Below, in pieces: positions 31,669 through 40,859 of a stretch of 64,000 nucleotides of DNA. The DNA comes from an uncultured Eubacteriales bacterium. GTDB lineage: Bacteria > Bacillota > Clostridia > Oscillospirales > CAG-272. Made by a program: the position numbers and the translations under genes. Below the pieces are notes generated by a model, which made no database searches, was not told where the DNA came from, and saw only the letters and a list, made by a program, of their open reading frames with translations. The DNA lies in contig CAKSDZ010000003.1 in NCBI GenBank assembly GCA_934446365.1, forward strand, positions 186,001 to 250,000, given 5' to 3'. The stretch's first letter is position 1. Each line of letters opens with the position of its first letter.

Positions 31669-33261
31669 TTGGAAAACTTTGAAAAAGAGATTGAGAGGCG
31701 CCGCACCTTTGCGATTATCTCGCACCCGGACGCCGGTAAAACGACGCTGACGGAGAAGCTGCTCCTTTACGGCGGCGCGATTTTGCAGGCGGGCGCCGTC
31801 AAGGGCAAGGCTGCGGACAGGCACGCCGTTTCCGACTGGATGGAGCTTGAAAAACAGAGAGGCATTTCAATCACGTCGTCCGTCATGCAGTTCCAGTATG
31901 AGGGCTATTGCATCAATATTCTCGACACGCCGGGACATCAGGACTTCTCGGAGGACACCTACCGCACGCTGATGGCGGCGGACAGCGCCGTCATGGTCAT
32001 CGATGCGGCAAAGGGCATCGAGCCGCAGACGCGCAAGCTTTTCAAGGTCTGCGCGATGCGCGGCATCCCGATTTTTACGTTTATCAACAAGCTCGACCGC
32101 GAGGCGCGCGACCCGTTCGACCTTGTCGACGAGCTGGAAAAGGAATTCGGCATCGGGACCTATCCGATGAACTGGCCAATCGGCTGCGGGCAGTCGTTCC
32201 GCGGCGTTTTCGACCGGGAAAAGCGCCGGATTCTCGTGTTCAATGCGAAGAACCGCGGTCAGACCAAGCTCGAATCGATTGAATGTGACATTACCGACAC
32301 GGCGAAGCTCGACGACATCATCGGAGAGGAGCGCCGGCGCGAGCTTTGCGAGCAGGTGGAGCTGCTTGACGCGGCAAGCTTCGATTTTGATCTCGAAAGG
32401 GTGCGGGCGGGAAAGCTCAGTCCCGTGTTTTTCGGTTCGGCGCTGACGAATTTCGGCGTGGAGCCGTTCCTTGAAAGCTTTCTTGGAATGACGACGCCGC
32501 CTCTGCCGCGGCGTGCCGGCGAATCGGTCGTCGATCCGTTATGCGGTTCCTTTTCGGCATTTGTATTTAAAATTCAGGCGAACATGAACAAGGCGCACCG
32601 CGACAGGCTCGCTTTTCTGCGCATCTGCTCGGGTAAGTTCGAGCGCGGCGCGGAATATTATCACGTGCAGGAGGGAAAGAACATCAAGCTTTCCCAGCCG
32701 CAGCAGCTTATGGCGCAGGAGCGCGAGATTGTAGACGAGGCCTATGCCGGCGACATCATCGGCGTGTTCGATCCGGGCATTTTTTCGATTGGGGATACGG
32801 TCTGCGCGCCGAAGATGAAGATCACCTACGAGGGAATCCCGACGTTCGCGCCGGAGCATTTTGCGACGGTCGAGCAGGTGGATACGATGAAGCGCAAGCA
32901 GTTCGTCAAGGGAATGAATCAGATTGCCCAAGAGGGTGCGATTCAGATTTTCTTTGAGCCGGGCGGCGGCATGGAGCGCGTCATCGTCGGCGTGGTCGGC
33001 GTTCTGCAATTCGAGGTGCTCGAATACCGGCTGAAAAACGAATACGGTGTGGATGTGCGCCGCTCCAATCTTTCCTATCAGCATATCCGTTGGATCGAAA
33101 ACGAGGGACTTTCTCCCGCCTCTCTCAATATCACCTCCGACACCAAGTGGGTTCAGGATTTCCGCGGGAAAAACCTGCTCATTTTCACGAGCGAATGGAA
33201 TATCCGCTGGGCGCTCGAAAAGAATCCGGGATTGCTGCTTTCGGAATTCAGCCGGGGATAA
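31669..33261 (+). CDS. prfC: Peptide chain release factor 3 (TTG start)
   Basis: A 530-aa translational GTPase that removes class I release factors from ribosomes after termination. G1 is SHPDAGKTTLTEK, G2 includes ISITSSVM, G3 is LDTPGHQDFSE and G4 is NKLDRE. The C-terminal domain has NMNKAHRDRLAFLRICSG and VVGVLQFEVLEYRL, both typical of RF3. The start is TTG at 31669, preceded by AAAGGGGA about 10 bp upstream; no ATG fits. It closes the operon that begins with the DUF2156-GNAT gene and is followed by a terminator. Confidence 0.95.
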   Translation: MENFEKEIERRRTFAIISHPDAGKTTLTEKLLLYGGAILQAGAVKGKAADRHAVSDWMELEKQRGISITSSVMQFQYEGYCINILDTPGHQDFSEDTYRTLMAADSAVMVIDAAKGIEPQTRKLFKVCAMRGIPIFTFINKLDREARDPFDLVDELEKEFGIGTYPMNWPIGCGQSFRGVFDREKRRILVFNAKNRGQTKLESIECDITDTAKLDDIIGEERRRELCEQVELLDAASFDFDLERVRAGKLSPVFFGSALTNFGVEPFLESFLGMTTPPLPRRAGESVVDPLCGSFSAFVFKIQANMNKAHRDRLAFLRICSGKFERGAEYYHVQEGKNIKLSQPQQLMAQEREIVDEAYAGDIIGVFDPGIFSIGDTVCAPKMKITYEGIPTFAPEHFATVEQVDTMKRKQFVKGMNQIAQEGAIQIFFEPGGGMERVIVGVVGVLQFEVLEYRLKNEYGVDVRRSNLSYQHIRWIENEGLSPASLNITSDTKWVQDFRGKNLLIFTSEWNIRWALEKNPGLLLSEFSRG

Positions 33262-33297
33262 GAGAACAAAAAGAATATTATCGATTTTTGAATTCGT

Positions 33298-33331
33298 AAA
33301 GAAAAAAACGCACGTTGTGCGTTTTTTCTTT
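33298..33331 (+). terminator. Terminator of prfC
   Basis: AAAGAAAAAAACGCAC pairs with GTGCGTTTTTTCTTT around GTT. The right arm ends where the next promoter begins. Confidence 0.85.
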
Positions 33332-33357
33332 ACAATGGACAGCTTTTGCGGTATAAT
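33329..33357 (+). promoter_or_regulatory. Promoter of the lipoprotein-dut unit
   Basis: TTTACA (33329-33334) and TATAAT (33352-33357), spacer 17 bp. Confidence 0.75.
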
Positions 33358-33402
33358 AATATCAACCGATAGATACGGAACACTGGCAGGAGGTCTGTGC
33401 AT

Positions 33403-33948
33403 ATGAAAATTTGGAAATCAATTGTTTGTCTATTTTTGCTTTTGACAGTTCTTTTCACCGTAGGTTGTGCAGACGGAAATGTCGTATATGAGGACTCGCT
33501 GCCGGGAGAACGAGGCGCACTTGATACGCTTTCACTTCCCGAAGAGATGCCCGCGGATTTCTCGCTTTTGCTTGTGTGGCATGTCGCAGCACAGTGGAAT
33601 GGGATCGATACTTATCGCGGCGTGATCTATAAAGAGACGGAAAAACGTCCGGCGCGTTTTGATTATGAAATTCCGCAGGAGGATTTGGAAGAGATTTATC
33701 GGGAATTGAAAAATGGGCTTAGTTGGATTCCGGGAACCGGAGAACCGGTAAATTGGAAACAATTTGACTTCATGCCGACTTGGATCATTGCGATTTCTTT
33801 CGATGGGAAAGTGTATCCGCTCACCGATACCGGGAACGGTGAAAATGGGTATTTTGAGTATGGAGAATTTTTAAGTTATGTGGTTTCCTATATAAAGGAA
33901 ACCGATGAATGGAAGTCGATTCCTGATAGGAACAGACCCCTTTCCTAA
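33403..33948 (+). CDS. Putative lipoprotein of unknown function
   Basis: A 181-aa protein with a hydrophobic N-terminus ending in TVGC (residue about 22), a weak lipobox, so it is probably a lipid-anchored or secreted protein. The rest is soluble, with no recognised motif; there are several aromatic residues in VWHVAAQWNGIDTYRGVIY. The ATG at 33403 follows AGGAGG at 9-bp spacing; the GTG at 33397 is too close to it. Codon use is more AT-rich than its surroundings. Confidence 0.65.
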   Translation: MKIWKSIVCLFLLLTVLFTVGCADGNVVYEDSLPGERGALDTLSLPEEMPADFSLLLVWHVAAQWNGIDTYRGVIYKETEKRPARFDYEIPQEDLEEIYRELKNGLSWIPGTGEPVNWKQFDFMPTWIIAISFDGKVYPLTDTGNGENGYFEYGEFLSYVVSYIKETDEWKSIPDRNRPLS

Positions 33949-33965
33949 TGAAACGGAGAGAAAAT

Positions 33966-34400
33966 ATGAAAATTCGAGTGAAAAAATTGAATGAAAACGC
34001 CGTGCTTCCGACGCGCGGCTCCGCGGCCGCCGCGGGCTATGATCTTTACGCCTGCCTTGACGGCGACGTTGTCATCGCGCCCGGCGGTTCCGCGAGGATT
34101 GGAACGGGCCTTGCCATCGCCGTGCCGGACGGGTATTTCGGTGCGATTTTTGCGCGCAGCGGTCTTGCGGCGAAGGAGGGACTGCGTCCCGCCAACTGTG
34201 TCGGCGTGGCGGATTCCGATTATCGCGGCGAATATATGGTGGTGCTGCACAACGATTCCTCCGTGCCGCGCACGGTCGTGCCCGGGGAGCGGATTGCGCA
34301 GCTTGTCGTCATACCGTATCTCGCCGTGGAGTTTGAGCTTGCGGACGTGCTCGACGATACCGAGCGCGGCGCCGGCGGTTTCGGCAGCACGGGAAAGTGA
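33966..34400 (+). CDS. dut: Deoxyuridine 5'-triphosphate nucleotidohydrolase
   Basis: A 144-aa trimeric dUTPase, which converts dUTP to dUMP and pyrophosphate and keeps uracil out of DNA. All five motifs are visible: AAAGYDLYA (1), FARSGLAAK (2), GVADSDYRGEYMV (3), RIAQLVV (4) and ERGAGGFGSTG (5). The start at 33966 has CGGAG at 33954-33958 and yields the normal N-terminus MKIRVKKLN. It is probably co-transcribed with the lipoprotein before it and the unknown membrane protein after it. Confidence 0.96.
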   Translation: MKIRVKKLNENAVLPTRGSAAAAGYDLYACLDGDVVIAPGGSARIGTGLAIAVPDGYFGAIFARSGLAAKEGLRPANCVGVADSDYRGEYMVVLHNDSSVPRTVVPGERIAQLVVIPYLAVEFELADVLDDTERGAGGFGSTGK

Positions 34401-34417
34401 AATAAGAGGCTGCCGCG

Positions 34418-35608
34418 ATGAAATTTCCGAAGCTGAAACATACATTGCTTTGTGCTGTTCTTATCTATTCGCCGGCGCTGATGTTTTTTGTTTTCCCGTT
34501 TTTCGGCCCTCTTTTTTCCGGTGGCTATGATGGCATTTTCATCGCAATTTGGATTCTTTTGGGAATCTTTTCTGTTTTTTATTTGATTCGGAATTTTCCT
34601 TTTTTCATCACCACGGACATCACACTGTCTACGATCCGGTTATGGAAAAAAGACCGATTGTGGGTGGAATTTGACCGGGACGGTATCAACCGTCAAAGCA
34701 TGGAGCGGAAGCTTCTGCGTCGGATTCGCCGCCGCGGCAGGGAGGTCCGCAGCACTTCTCTTGTCACGCCGCAGCCGCTTTGCCTGTGCCGTCGGCATGC
34801 CGTTTCATGGACGGTTTTTTGGAGCTCCGTCGAGAAGTTTTATACGCTTTACAGCGTCGGATATTTGGATGCGGACGGATACCGCAGCATCATGAGGGCA
34901 GTCGAGGCAAATGCCAAAGTGCCGCCGCGAGGAAGAATGCCTTTTGACAAACGGAAAAGAAAAGCGCCCGTCGCGTCGGCGGGCGTTGTCGTCATATTGG
35001 CGGATCGGGTAGCAGAGGAGATTTCTGCGATTTTGCGCAGGCAGCATACCTATCATGAGAGCTGTCACCTTGCCTGCGTCGCGGATTTTTCCGTCGGACG
35101 CTGTTATTTTGACGGTATGGGAGAGCCTTATCTTGCCGGAATGACGGGAAAACCCGTAAAAAATATGGCGATTGCCCTTTTGAGACGGACGGTGTTCGGC
35201 GGGAGGCTGCCGAAGCGCGGCAGTGATAACTGCCCGCCGGAGCCTTTTCCGGACGGAGAGCTCTCGGTGGAAATGAGCTTGTGGGACTATATCCGTTCCT
35301 TCCGTGAGGAAATGGCAAATGGTCGCCGCAGGGACAAAGCCATCTATCGGAAGCTGAAAGACGGGGAAGTTCTGTTACAGGATGATGTGCTCTATTGCAG
35401 GCTCGGCGAGCGTGGCGTTTCCTTTTTTGTCGAAACGGACGGAGAGGAGCAGGAGTCCGGCGAGGGCGTCATTGAGGTGCTCATGGAGGATAGCTGGGAA
35501 TATCCCCGCCGTGCGAATATCTCGAAAAAGGATGGGGAGCTGCTGCGCGGCAACATTCGCGACTATCTCATGTCAAGGGGGGGATATCGGCGGGTTGATT
35601 TTTCCTGA
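34418..35608 (+). CDS. Membrane-anchored protein of unknown function
   Basis: A 396-aa protein with two hydrophobic helices near the N-terminus (about residues 8-30 and 38-60), then a soluble, arginine-rich region. Cysteines and histidines at CLCRRHAVS and HTYHESCHLACVADFSVGRC could bind metal, but no family comes to mind. The C-terminal third is acidic and ends RRANISKKDGELLRGNIRDY. The gene follows dut by 17 bp. No function can be proposed. Confidence 0.7.
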   Translation: MKFPKLKHTLLCAVLIYSPALMFFVFPFFGPLFSGGYDGIFIAIWILLGIFSVFYLIRNFPFFITTDITLSTIRLWKKDRLWVEFDRDGINRQSMERKLLRRIRRRGREVRSTSLVTPQPLCLCRRHAVSWTVFWSSVEKFYTLYSVGYLDADGYRSIMRAVEANAKVPPRGRMPFDKRKRKAPVASAGVVVILADRVAEEISAILRRQHTYHESCHLACVADFSVGRCYFDGMGEPYLAGMTGKPVKNMAIALLRRTVFGGRLPKRGSDNCPPEPFPDGELSVEMSLWDYIRSFREEMANGRRRDKAIYRKLKDGEVLLQDDVLYCRLGERGVSFFVETDGEEQESGEGVIEVLMEDSWEYPRRANISKKDGELLRGNIRDYLMSRGGYRRVDFS

Positions 35609-35707
35609 CGTGCATGGCGCCGGTTTCGGCATCGGTCGCCTTATTTTGGGAAAAGCCGTCCGAAAGTTCGGAAATTCGGCGTCGGAGGAACAATTCCGTA
35701 TTTCTTA

Positions 35708-35736
35708 TTTACAAATCCGTTTTTTTGTTGTATAAT
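35708..35736 (+). promoter_or_regulatory. Promoter of the PfkB-ruvX-glyS operon
   Basis: TTTACA (35708-35713) and TATAAT (35731-35736), spacer 17 bp. Confidence 0.8.
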
Positions 35737-35774
35737 GAAACCTATGATAAATTTGTGACAAGGGGCGTGTTACC

Positions 35775-36911
35775 ATGAAACGAAAGATTCTGATTATGGG
35801 CGGAAGCTACATGAATTTGCAGATGAAAATTGATCCCAGAACGAAGGATAACGAAACGACCGCCGGAAGCGAATACCGTTTTCACCCCTTTGGAGAGGCT
35901 GCCATCACGGCGATCACCGTGGCGAAGCTCGGCGGGGAATGCGTTTTCGGTACCAAATTCGGCGACGATACCAACGGAAAGCGCCTCTATGAATATTATA
36001 AGGGCTGCGGCATCCGCAACGACCTGATGAAAAAGGACAAGTCCGCGCAGACTGGCATGAGCGTCACGCTTTTCAGCGATTTTGAAACCCATGAGACGTA
36101 TCTGTCGAAGGGCGCTTCGGCGCATTTTACAAAAGAGGAAATCGACGACGCTTTCATCACGATGCCGGACATGTTTCTCGTCCCGCCGGAGGAGCTTGGG
36201 ACACAGGAGCACGTCGCAATGATGGAGATGAGCGCGCCCGTCGCTCCGACGGAAGGGCAGGATAAATCCGAAACGGGAGAAGCGGATAGGTCGGATTCCG
36301 ATGATAAAGCCGGGAAAAAGGAGGGCGCGGTAGCGTCCGACATGCCGGAAATGCCGCGTATGGCGCCCTACCGCTATGAGGAGAGTCTTGCTTATTACGC
36401 GGTGCAGAAGGCGGAGGAACGCGAGGTCGACCTTGTCATGCGGTATACGCCGTTTACCGCGAAATTTCCGCTTGAAAAGATAAAGAATCTCAAAATCCTT
36501 GTGATTTCCGACGATATGCTTTATTCGCTGACCGGTTTTTTCCCGAATACGACGGATAAAGCGCTGCGCTCGCTCGTCGCGCTTTCCCAAAAAATCAAAT
36601 CGAAATATTATGTCGTGCAGCAGGGAGACGATACCGCTTTCATCTATGACGGCAAATATTATGAAACGGTGACAGCGCCCGTCCAGCTGAAATCGGTCGA
36701 CAAAAGCGCGGGAAAAAAGATGAATCCTACGTTTACGGGCGCGCTCGCCGCGGAATATTTGGAGAGCAAAAACATCGTCCGCGCCTGCCGGTTTGCCTTG
36801 ATTGTGAGCCTTATGACGCGCTCGAAATTCGGCAATTTGGAAAGGGTTCCGACCAAGGCGGAGCTTGAAGCTTATGCCGCGGAAAACGGCATCGACCTCT
36901 ATAAAGGATAA
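35775..36911 (+). CDS. PfkB/ribokinase-like protein with degenerate active site
   Basis: A 378-aa protein of the ribokinase fold: the N-terminal GGSYMNLQMKID and PFGEAAITAITVAKLGGECV resemble the sugar-binding half of PfkB kinases. The second signature, normally DTTGAGDTF with the catalytic Asp and anion hole, here reads KKMNPTFTGALAAEY; the GAGD core is missing. A 45-residue acidic, low-complexity insert (about residues 153-196) splits the domain. It may be a pseudokinase or have a different reaction. It starts an operon with ruvX (7-bp gap) and glyS. Confidence 0.75.
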   Translation: MKRKILIMGGSYMNLQMKIDPRTKDNETTAGSEYRFHPFGEAAITAITVAKLGGECVFGTKFGDDTNGKRLYEYYKGCGIRNDLMKKDKSAQTGMSVTLFSDFETHETYLSKGASAHFTKEEIDDAFITMPDMFLVPPEELGTQEHVAMMEMSAPVAPTEGQDKSETGEADRSDSDDKAGKKEGAVASDMPEMPRMAPYRYEESLAYYAVQKAEEREVDLVMRYTPFTAKFPLEKIKNLKILVISDDMLYSLTGFFPNTTDKALRSLVALSQKIKSKYYVVQQGDDTAFIYDGKYYETVTAPVQLKSVDKSAGKKMNPTFTGALAAEYLESKNIVRACRFALIVSLMTRSKFGNLERVPTKAELEAYAAENGIDLYKG

Positions 36912-36918
36912 GCGCACG

Positions 36919-37350
36919 ATGGATAAGGTGATAAAGCTGCTCGGTGTCGATTACGGCGAGGCGCGCACGGGACTTGCGCGTTCCGACGCGCTCGGACTTT
37001 ATGCCGTCGGCATAGGGAATATCAAGAGCTATCATATGGAGAAAACCGCGGCGGAGATCGTCCGAATTGCCGAAAAAGAGGGAACGGAGCGAATCGTCAT
37101 CGGCAAGCCGGTCAATATGAACGGCACCTGCGGGGAAAAGGTGGAGAAGGTCACGGAGCTTGCGCGGCTCATTTCCGAGCTTTCGGATATCCAGGTCGAC
37201 TTTTATGACGAGCGGCTGACCACCATGTCCGCGCATAAAATCCTTGCAGAAAGCGGCGTGCGGGCGAAAAACCGCCGGGAGGTCGTTGATTCGCTTGCGG
37301 CGGAGCTGATTTTGCAGGGATATATGGATAGAAACAGAAAAAATTCGTAA
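36919..37350 (+). CDS. ruvX: Putative Holliday junction resolvase / 16S pre-rRNA nuclease (YqgF)
   Basis: A 143-aa RNase H-fold protein of the YqgF/RuvX family. GVDYGEARTGLARSD carries the first catalytic Asp, IVIGKPVNMNGTCGEKV the middle motif, DERLTTMSAHKIL the conserved Glu, and KNRREVVDSLAAELIL the last Asp. It has been linked both to Holliday junction resolution and to 5' processing of 16S rRNA. It lies between the PfkB-like gene (7 bp) and glyS (18 bp). Confidence 0.92.
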   Translation: MDKVIKLLGVDYGEARTGLARSDALGLYAVGIGNIKSYHMEKTAAEIVRIAEKEGTERIVIGKPVNMNGTCGEKVEKVTELARLISELSDIQVDFYDERLTTMSAHKILAESGVRAKNRREVVDSLAAELILQGYMDRNRKNS

Positions 37351-37368
37351 GATAAAGGGGAAAAGCAT

Positions 37369-38760
37369 ATGGACAATTCAAAAAAGACCATGGAAAAAAT
37401 CGTCGCGCTCTGCAAGAACCGCGGCTTTGTCTATCCGGGCTCGGAAATATACGGCGGTCTTGCCAACAGCTGGGACTACGGTCCGCTCGGTGTGGAATAT
37501 AAAAACAACATCAAAAAGGCTTGGTGGAAAAAATTTGTTCAGGAATCCAAATACAACGTCGGGCTTGACTGCGCGATTCTGATGAACAAGGAGACGTGGG
37601 TGGCCTCCGGTCATCTCAAAGGCTTTGCCGATCCGCTCATGGACTGCAAGGCGTGCAAGACACGCCACCGCGCCGACAAGCTCATCGAGGATTATGTCGC
37701 GGAGCACGGACTTTCCGACAATCCCGGCGGCTGGACGAATGAACAGCTCACCTCCTATATCAAGGAGCATGAAATCGCCTGCCCGAACTGCGGCAGCCAC
37801 GATTTTACGGATATCCGCCAGTTCAACCTGATGTTCAAGACGTTTCAGGGCGTGACGGAGGACTCCACAAGCGAGCTGTATCTGCGTCCCGAAACGGCGC
37901 AGGGCATTTTCGTAAACTTCAAGAATGTGGCGAGAACGACAAGACGCAAGATGCCGTTCGGCATCGCGCAGATCGGCAAATCGTTCCGCAATGAGATCAC
38001 GCCCGGCAACTTTATCTTCCGTATCCGCGAATTTGAGCAGATGGAGCTTGAATTTTTCTGCCGTCCCGGCACCGATCTCGATTGGTTCGCATACTGGAAA
38101 AATTATTGCGCCGAGTTTCTCTATTCGCTCGGCATGAACCGCGATTGTCTCAGACTTCGCGACCACAGTCCCGAGGAGCTTTGCTTCTATTCCAAGGCGA
38201 CGACGGACTTCGAGTATCTGTTCCCGTTCGGCTGGGGCGAGCTTTGGGGCATCGCCGACCGCACGGATTACGACCTGACGCAGCATCAGAATCACAGCGG
38301 CGAATCGATGGAATATTTCGACGATGTGACGGGCGAGAAATACATTCCGTATGTCATCGAGCCGTCCCTCGGCGCAGACCGCGTCGCGCTTGCATTCCTT
38401 GTGGACGCTTATGATGAGGAAACGATCGGGGAAGGCGATGTGCGCACCGTGCTGCACCTGCATCCGGCGCTGGCGCCGGTCAAGGCGGCGGTGCTCCCGC
38501 TTTCCAAGAAGCTCAGTGAAAAGGCGTGGGCGATTCACGATACGCTTTCCAAGCATTTCACGGTGGATTTCGACGAATCCGGTTCCATCGGCAAACGGTA
38601 TCGTCGTGAGGACGAAATCGGCACGCCGTTCTGTATCACCTATGATTTTGATTCCGAAAACGACGGCTGTGTGACGGTCCGTGACCGTGACACGATGGAA
38701 CAGGAGAGAATCCGCATAGAGGAGCTTGTCTCCTATATCGAAAACAAAATGGAGTTTTAA
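37369..38760 (+). CDS. glyS: Glycyl-tRNA synthetase, alpha2 type
   Basis: A 463-aa class II synthetase that charges tRNA-Gly. The N-terminus KIVALCKNRGFVYPGSEIYG, motif 1 GLANSWDYGPLG, motif 2 around IGKSFRNEITPGNFIFRIREF and the motif 3 region IEPSLGADRVALAFL are typical of the single-chain (alpha2) form, not the alpha-beta type. The anticodon domain starts at about residue 365 (LAPVKAAVLPL). The gene has no T-box of its own and is read from the operon promoter at 35708. Confidence 0.96.
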   Translation: MDNSKKTMEKIVALCKNRGFVYPGSEIYGGLANSWDYGPLGVEYKNNIKKAWWKKFVQESKYNVGLDCAILMNKETWVASGHLKGFADPLMDCKACKTRHRADKLIEDYVAEHGLSDNPGGWTNEQLTSYIKEHEIACPNCGSHDFTDIRQFNLMFKTFQGVTEDSTSELYLRPETAQGIFVNFKNVARTTRRKMPFGIAQIGKSFRNEITPGNFIFRIREFEQMELEFFCRPGTDLDWFAYWKNYCAEFLYSLGMNRDCLRLRDHSPEELCFYSKATTDFEYLFPFGWGELWGIADRTDYDLTQHQNHSGESMEYFDDVTGEKYIPYVIEPSLGADRVALAFLVDAYDEETIGEGDVRTVLHLHPALAPVKAAVLPLSKKLSEKAWAIHDTLSKHFTVDFDESGSIGKRYRREDEIGTPFCITYDFDSENDGCVTVRDRDTMEQERIRIEELVSYIENKMEF

Positions 38761-38762
38761 CG

Positions 38763-39257
38763 ATGAATAAGAAAAAAACTTCGATTAAACTGCTGACTGC
38801 GGCACTCATTGTAAACGGCATATATCTTCTCATCTTGGTGCTGATGACATGCTTTCAGAAGTGGATAAAAACCTCTGTGCAGAATGCGCCACTGGGGGCG
38901 CGGACTACGTTTTATTTTCCCTATGACGATGTGATTTTTGCGGCGGTTTGTCTTGTCCTGATGCTGGCTATATCCTTGGTTCTCATTTCACGGGTAAAAG
39001 CCGGTGCGAAAACAGGCGCTCTTCCGGTGTGCGGAATGGTATTTTTCGGCGTGCTGGTGCCGTATCTTTCCAAGACTGCATCGCATTTGGAATCTTTGCG
39101 GATTGCCGATTCTCAGGCTGCGACCGAGGAATCGATCAACTATGTGATGAGCGCGTCCTATGTGCACGACGTGACGGCGTGGGCGCTTCCTCTGCTTTTT
39201 GTGTCCGCCGCTGTCTTTGTCGCCGGCTGCACTGTTTCTCTTTGCACACGTGAATGA
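38763..39257 (+). CDS. Four-helix membrane protein, unknown function
   Basis: A 164-aa protein with four hydrophobic segments (about residues 12-32, 58-78, 86-104 and 138-158). There is no recognised motif. It begins 2 bp after the glyS stop, so translation is coupled to that gene. It may be a lineage-specific membrane protein, and no function is inferred. Confidence 0.65.
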   Translation: MNKKKTSIKLLTAALIVNGIYLLILVLMTCFQKWIKTSVQNAPLGARTTFYFPYDDVIFAAVCLVLMLAISLVLISRVKAGAKTGALPVCGMVFFGVLVPYLSKTASHLESLRIADSQAATEESINYVMSASYVHDVTAWALPLLFVSAAVFVAGCTVSLCTRE

Positions 39258-39262
39258 CGATC

Positions 39263-39307
39263 AAAGCTTCCTCTGCTCTGTAAAATTGACGGGGAAGCTT
39301 TTGTTTT
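39263..39307 (+). terminator. Terminator of the glyS operon
   Basis: AAAGCTTCC (39263-39271) pairs with GGAAGCTTT (39293-39301), followed by TGTTTTT; the loop is long. Confidence 0.65.
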
Positions 39308-39388
39308 TCCGCGAAATTCGTAATTTTTTTGAAAATCTGTCATTATAATAGAATCATAATAAATTACAGGAATCAAAGGAATGAATTT

Positions 39389-40237
39389 ATGAAAAAAGAC
39401 ACCTTATATACAATCGCCGGAGGCGCGTGGATCGGCGGCACTATGACGGTGCCCGGCGTTTCCGGCGGATCGATGGCGATGATTCTCGGCCTTTATGACA
39501 GGCTGATCGCCTCCGTAAACGGAATCTTCAAGGATAAACAGCGGCGGCGCGAAAGTCTGCTGTTTCTTGTCAAATTTCTGTTGGGCGCCGTTGTGGGGCT
39601 TTTCCTGTTTGCAAAGCTCATCACCTTTCTGCTGGAAAATGAGCTGTGTGCAGTGCCGACGCGCTACTTTTTCCTCGGCGCCGTTGCCGGCGGCGCACCG
39701 CTGATTTTTCGTTCCGCCGGCGTGAAGCACGTCTCGGTTTCCGTTTTTCTTTATCCCATCATCGGAATTGCGGCGGCGCTGCTCATCGCTATGATTCCGA
39801 ACGGTATATTTGAAATCGGCGGAGAGGGCTTTCTTTCCGTGTTGCTTGGGATTCTGATTCAGCTTGCGGGCGGCCTTGTCGTTGCGGTGGCGCTGGTTTT
39901 ACCGGGAATCAGTGTTTCGCAGATTCTGCTTGTGCTCGGGCTTTATGAACCGATCACTACGGCGGTCAGCAGCTTTGATATTGTAAAGCTCTTGTCCTTT
40001 GTCCCGCTTGTGATTGGAACGGTAGCCGGCATTTTTCTGACCACCAGCATTTTGGAAAAGGCGATGAAGCGTCATCCGATGGGAACCTATCTTCTCATTT
40101 TCGGATTCATTCTCGGCTCCTTGCCGGAGTTATTTCCGGGCGTGCCGACGGGCTGGAATATCCCGATTTGTATCCTTACGGTGCTTGCCGGATTCTTTGC
40201 CGTGTATTTTGTATCCAAAAAGGAAGCGGCCGTATAA
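39389..40237 (+). CDS. DUF368 membrane protein (polyprenyl-phosphate transporter, PopT-like)
   Basis: A 282-aa polytopic membrane protein of the DUF368 family, now linked to recycling of undecaprenyl phosphate, the lipid carrier for cell-wall building, across the membrane. Landmarks are GGTMTVPGVSGGSMAMILG at the start and VALVLPGISVSQILLVLG in the middle, two repeated P-G-x-S motifs that mark the inverted repeat fold. The start at 39389 has AAGGA 8 bp upstream. A strong terminator follows. Confidence 0.88.
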   Translation: MKKDTLYTIAGGAWIGGTMTVPGVSGGSMAMILGLYDRLIASVNGIFKDKQRRRESLLFLVKFLLGAVVGLFLFAKLITFLLENELCAVPTRYFFLGAVAGGAPLIFRSAGVKHVSVSVFLYPIIGIAAALLIAMIPNGIFEIGGEGFLSVLLGILIQLAGGLVVAVALVLPGISVSQILLVLGLYEPITTAVSSFDIVKLLSFVPLVIGTVAGIFLTTSILEKAMKRHPMGTYLLIFGFILGSLPELFPGVPTGWNIPICILTVLAGFFAVYFVSKKEAAV

Positions 40238-40252
40238 CGGACGGTAAAAGAT

Positions 40253-40292
40253 AAACAAAAAACGCTGCGCTGTGCGCGGCGTTTTTTGTTTA
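40253..40292 (+). terminator. Terminator of the DUF368 gene
   Basis: AAACAAAAAACGC (40253-40265) pairs with GCGTTTTTTGTTT (40279-40291), with an inner GCGC helix. Confidence 0.88.
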
Positions 40293-40354
40293 TCCTATTT
40301 GCGGTTTGTCTGAAAAACGAAATGGGAAAAATGTAATAATTTTCCGTTTATGTA

Positions 40355-40383
40355 TTGACAAAACAGTTTTGACATGTTAAAAT
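40355..40383 (+). promoter_or_regulatory. Promoter of the sigma-like phage gene
   Basis: TTGACA (40355-40360) and TAAAAT (40378-40383), spacer 17 bp. Confidence 0.8.
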
Positions 40384-40387
40384 TTGT

Positions 40388-40405
40388 AAACAAATGTTCC
40401 AAACA
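40388..40405 (+). promoter_or_regulatory. Shared operator-like motif, copy A
   Basis: AAACAAATGTTCCAAACA lies 4 bp after the -10 box. It agrees at 16 of 18 positions with a motif in the same place after the promoter at 40860. A regulator probably binds both. Confidence 0.55.
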
Positions 40406-40453
40406 AAAATCAAAGAATCAATGGAGTTATAGGTAAAAGGAAGGAGAATCAAG

Positions 40454-40840
40454 ATGAACAAGGATCATTTAAAAGGGAAACGGTTTCTCGAGGATTTGCT
40501 GAAATATGCCACCGAGATCGGAGAAAAAACGGCGGAGCTGGCCTACTGGCGAGCCAATGGCTTGGCGAGGGAAGCCGATTCCGATTCGGAGGATATATCG
40601 GCGAGAGAAAAAGAACTGGAGATGCTGATTCAGTCTTTGACGAAGAAAAAGCTGGATGCGACAAGGATGATCGATAAAATGGAGGATCCGGTGGCACGTG
40701 CCGTTCTCCGCAGAAGATATATTCTGTGTGATACTTGGGCGAGAATTGCGGACAGCTGCGGCGGCATGAGCGAGCGCAACGCGCATTACATCCATGATAT
40801 GGCACTGCTCGATTTTGAAAAAATATATACTTCGGAATAA
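40454..40840 (+). CDS. Phage-type sigma-like regulator (DUF1492-like)
   Basis: A 128-aa protein. The N-terminal 85 residues are helical and charged. The C-terminal DPVARAVLRRRYILCDTWAR then GMSERNAHYIHDMALL resembles sigma region 4 as found in the small DUF1492 or ArpU-type proteins of Gram-positive phages, which control late gene expression. It has its own promoter and an AAGGAGAAT ribosome site. It is separated from the two tail-type genes by a second promoter with a common 18-bp motif. Confidence 0.72.
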   Translation: MNKDHLKGKRFLEDLLKYATEIGEKTAELAYWRANGLAREADSDSEDISAREKELEMLIQSLTKKKLDATRMIDKMEDPVARAVLRRRYILCDTWARIADSCGGMSERNAHYIHDMALLDFEKIYTSE

Positions 40841-40859
40841 AGCGTTTCACTTTTTTTCA

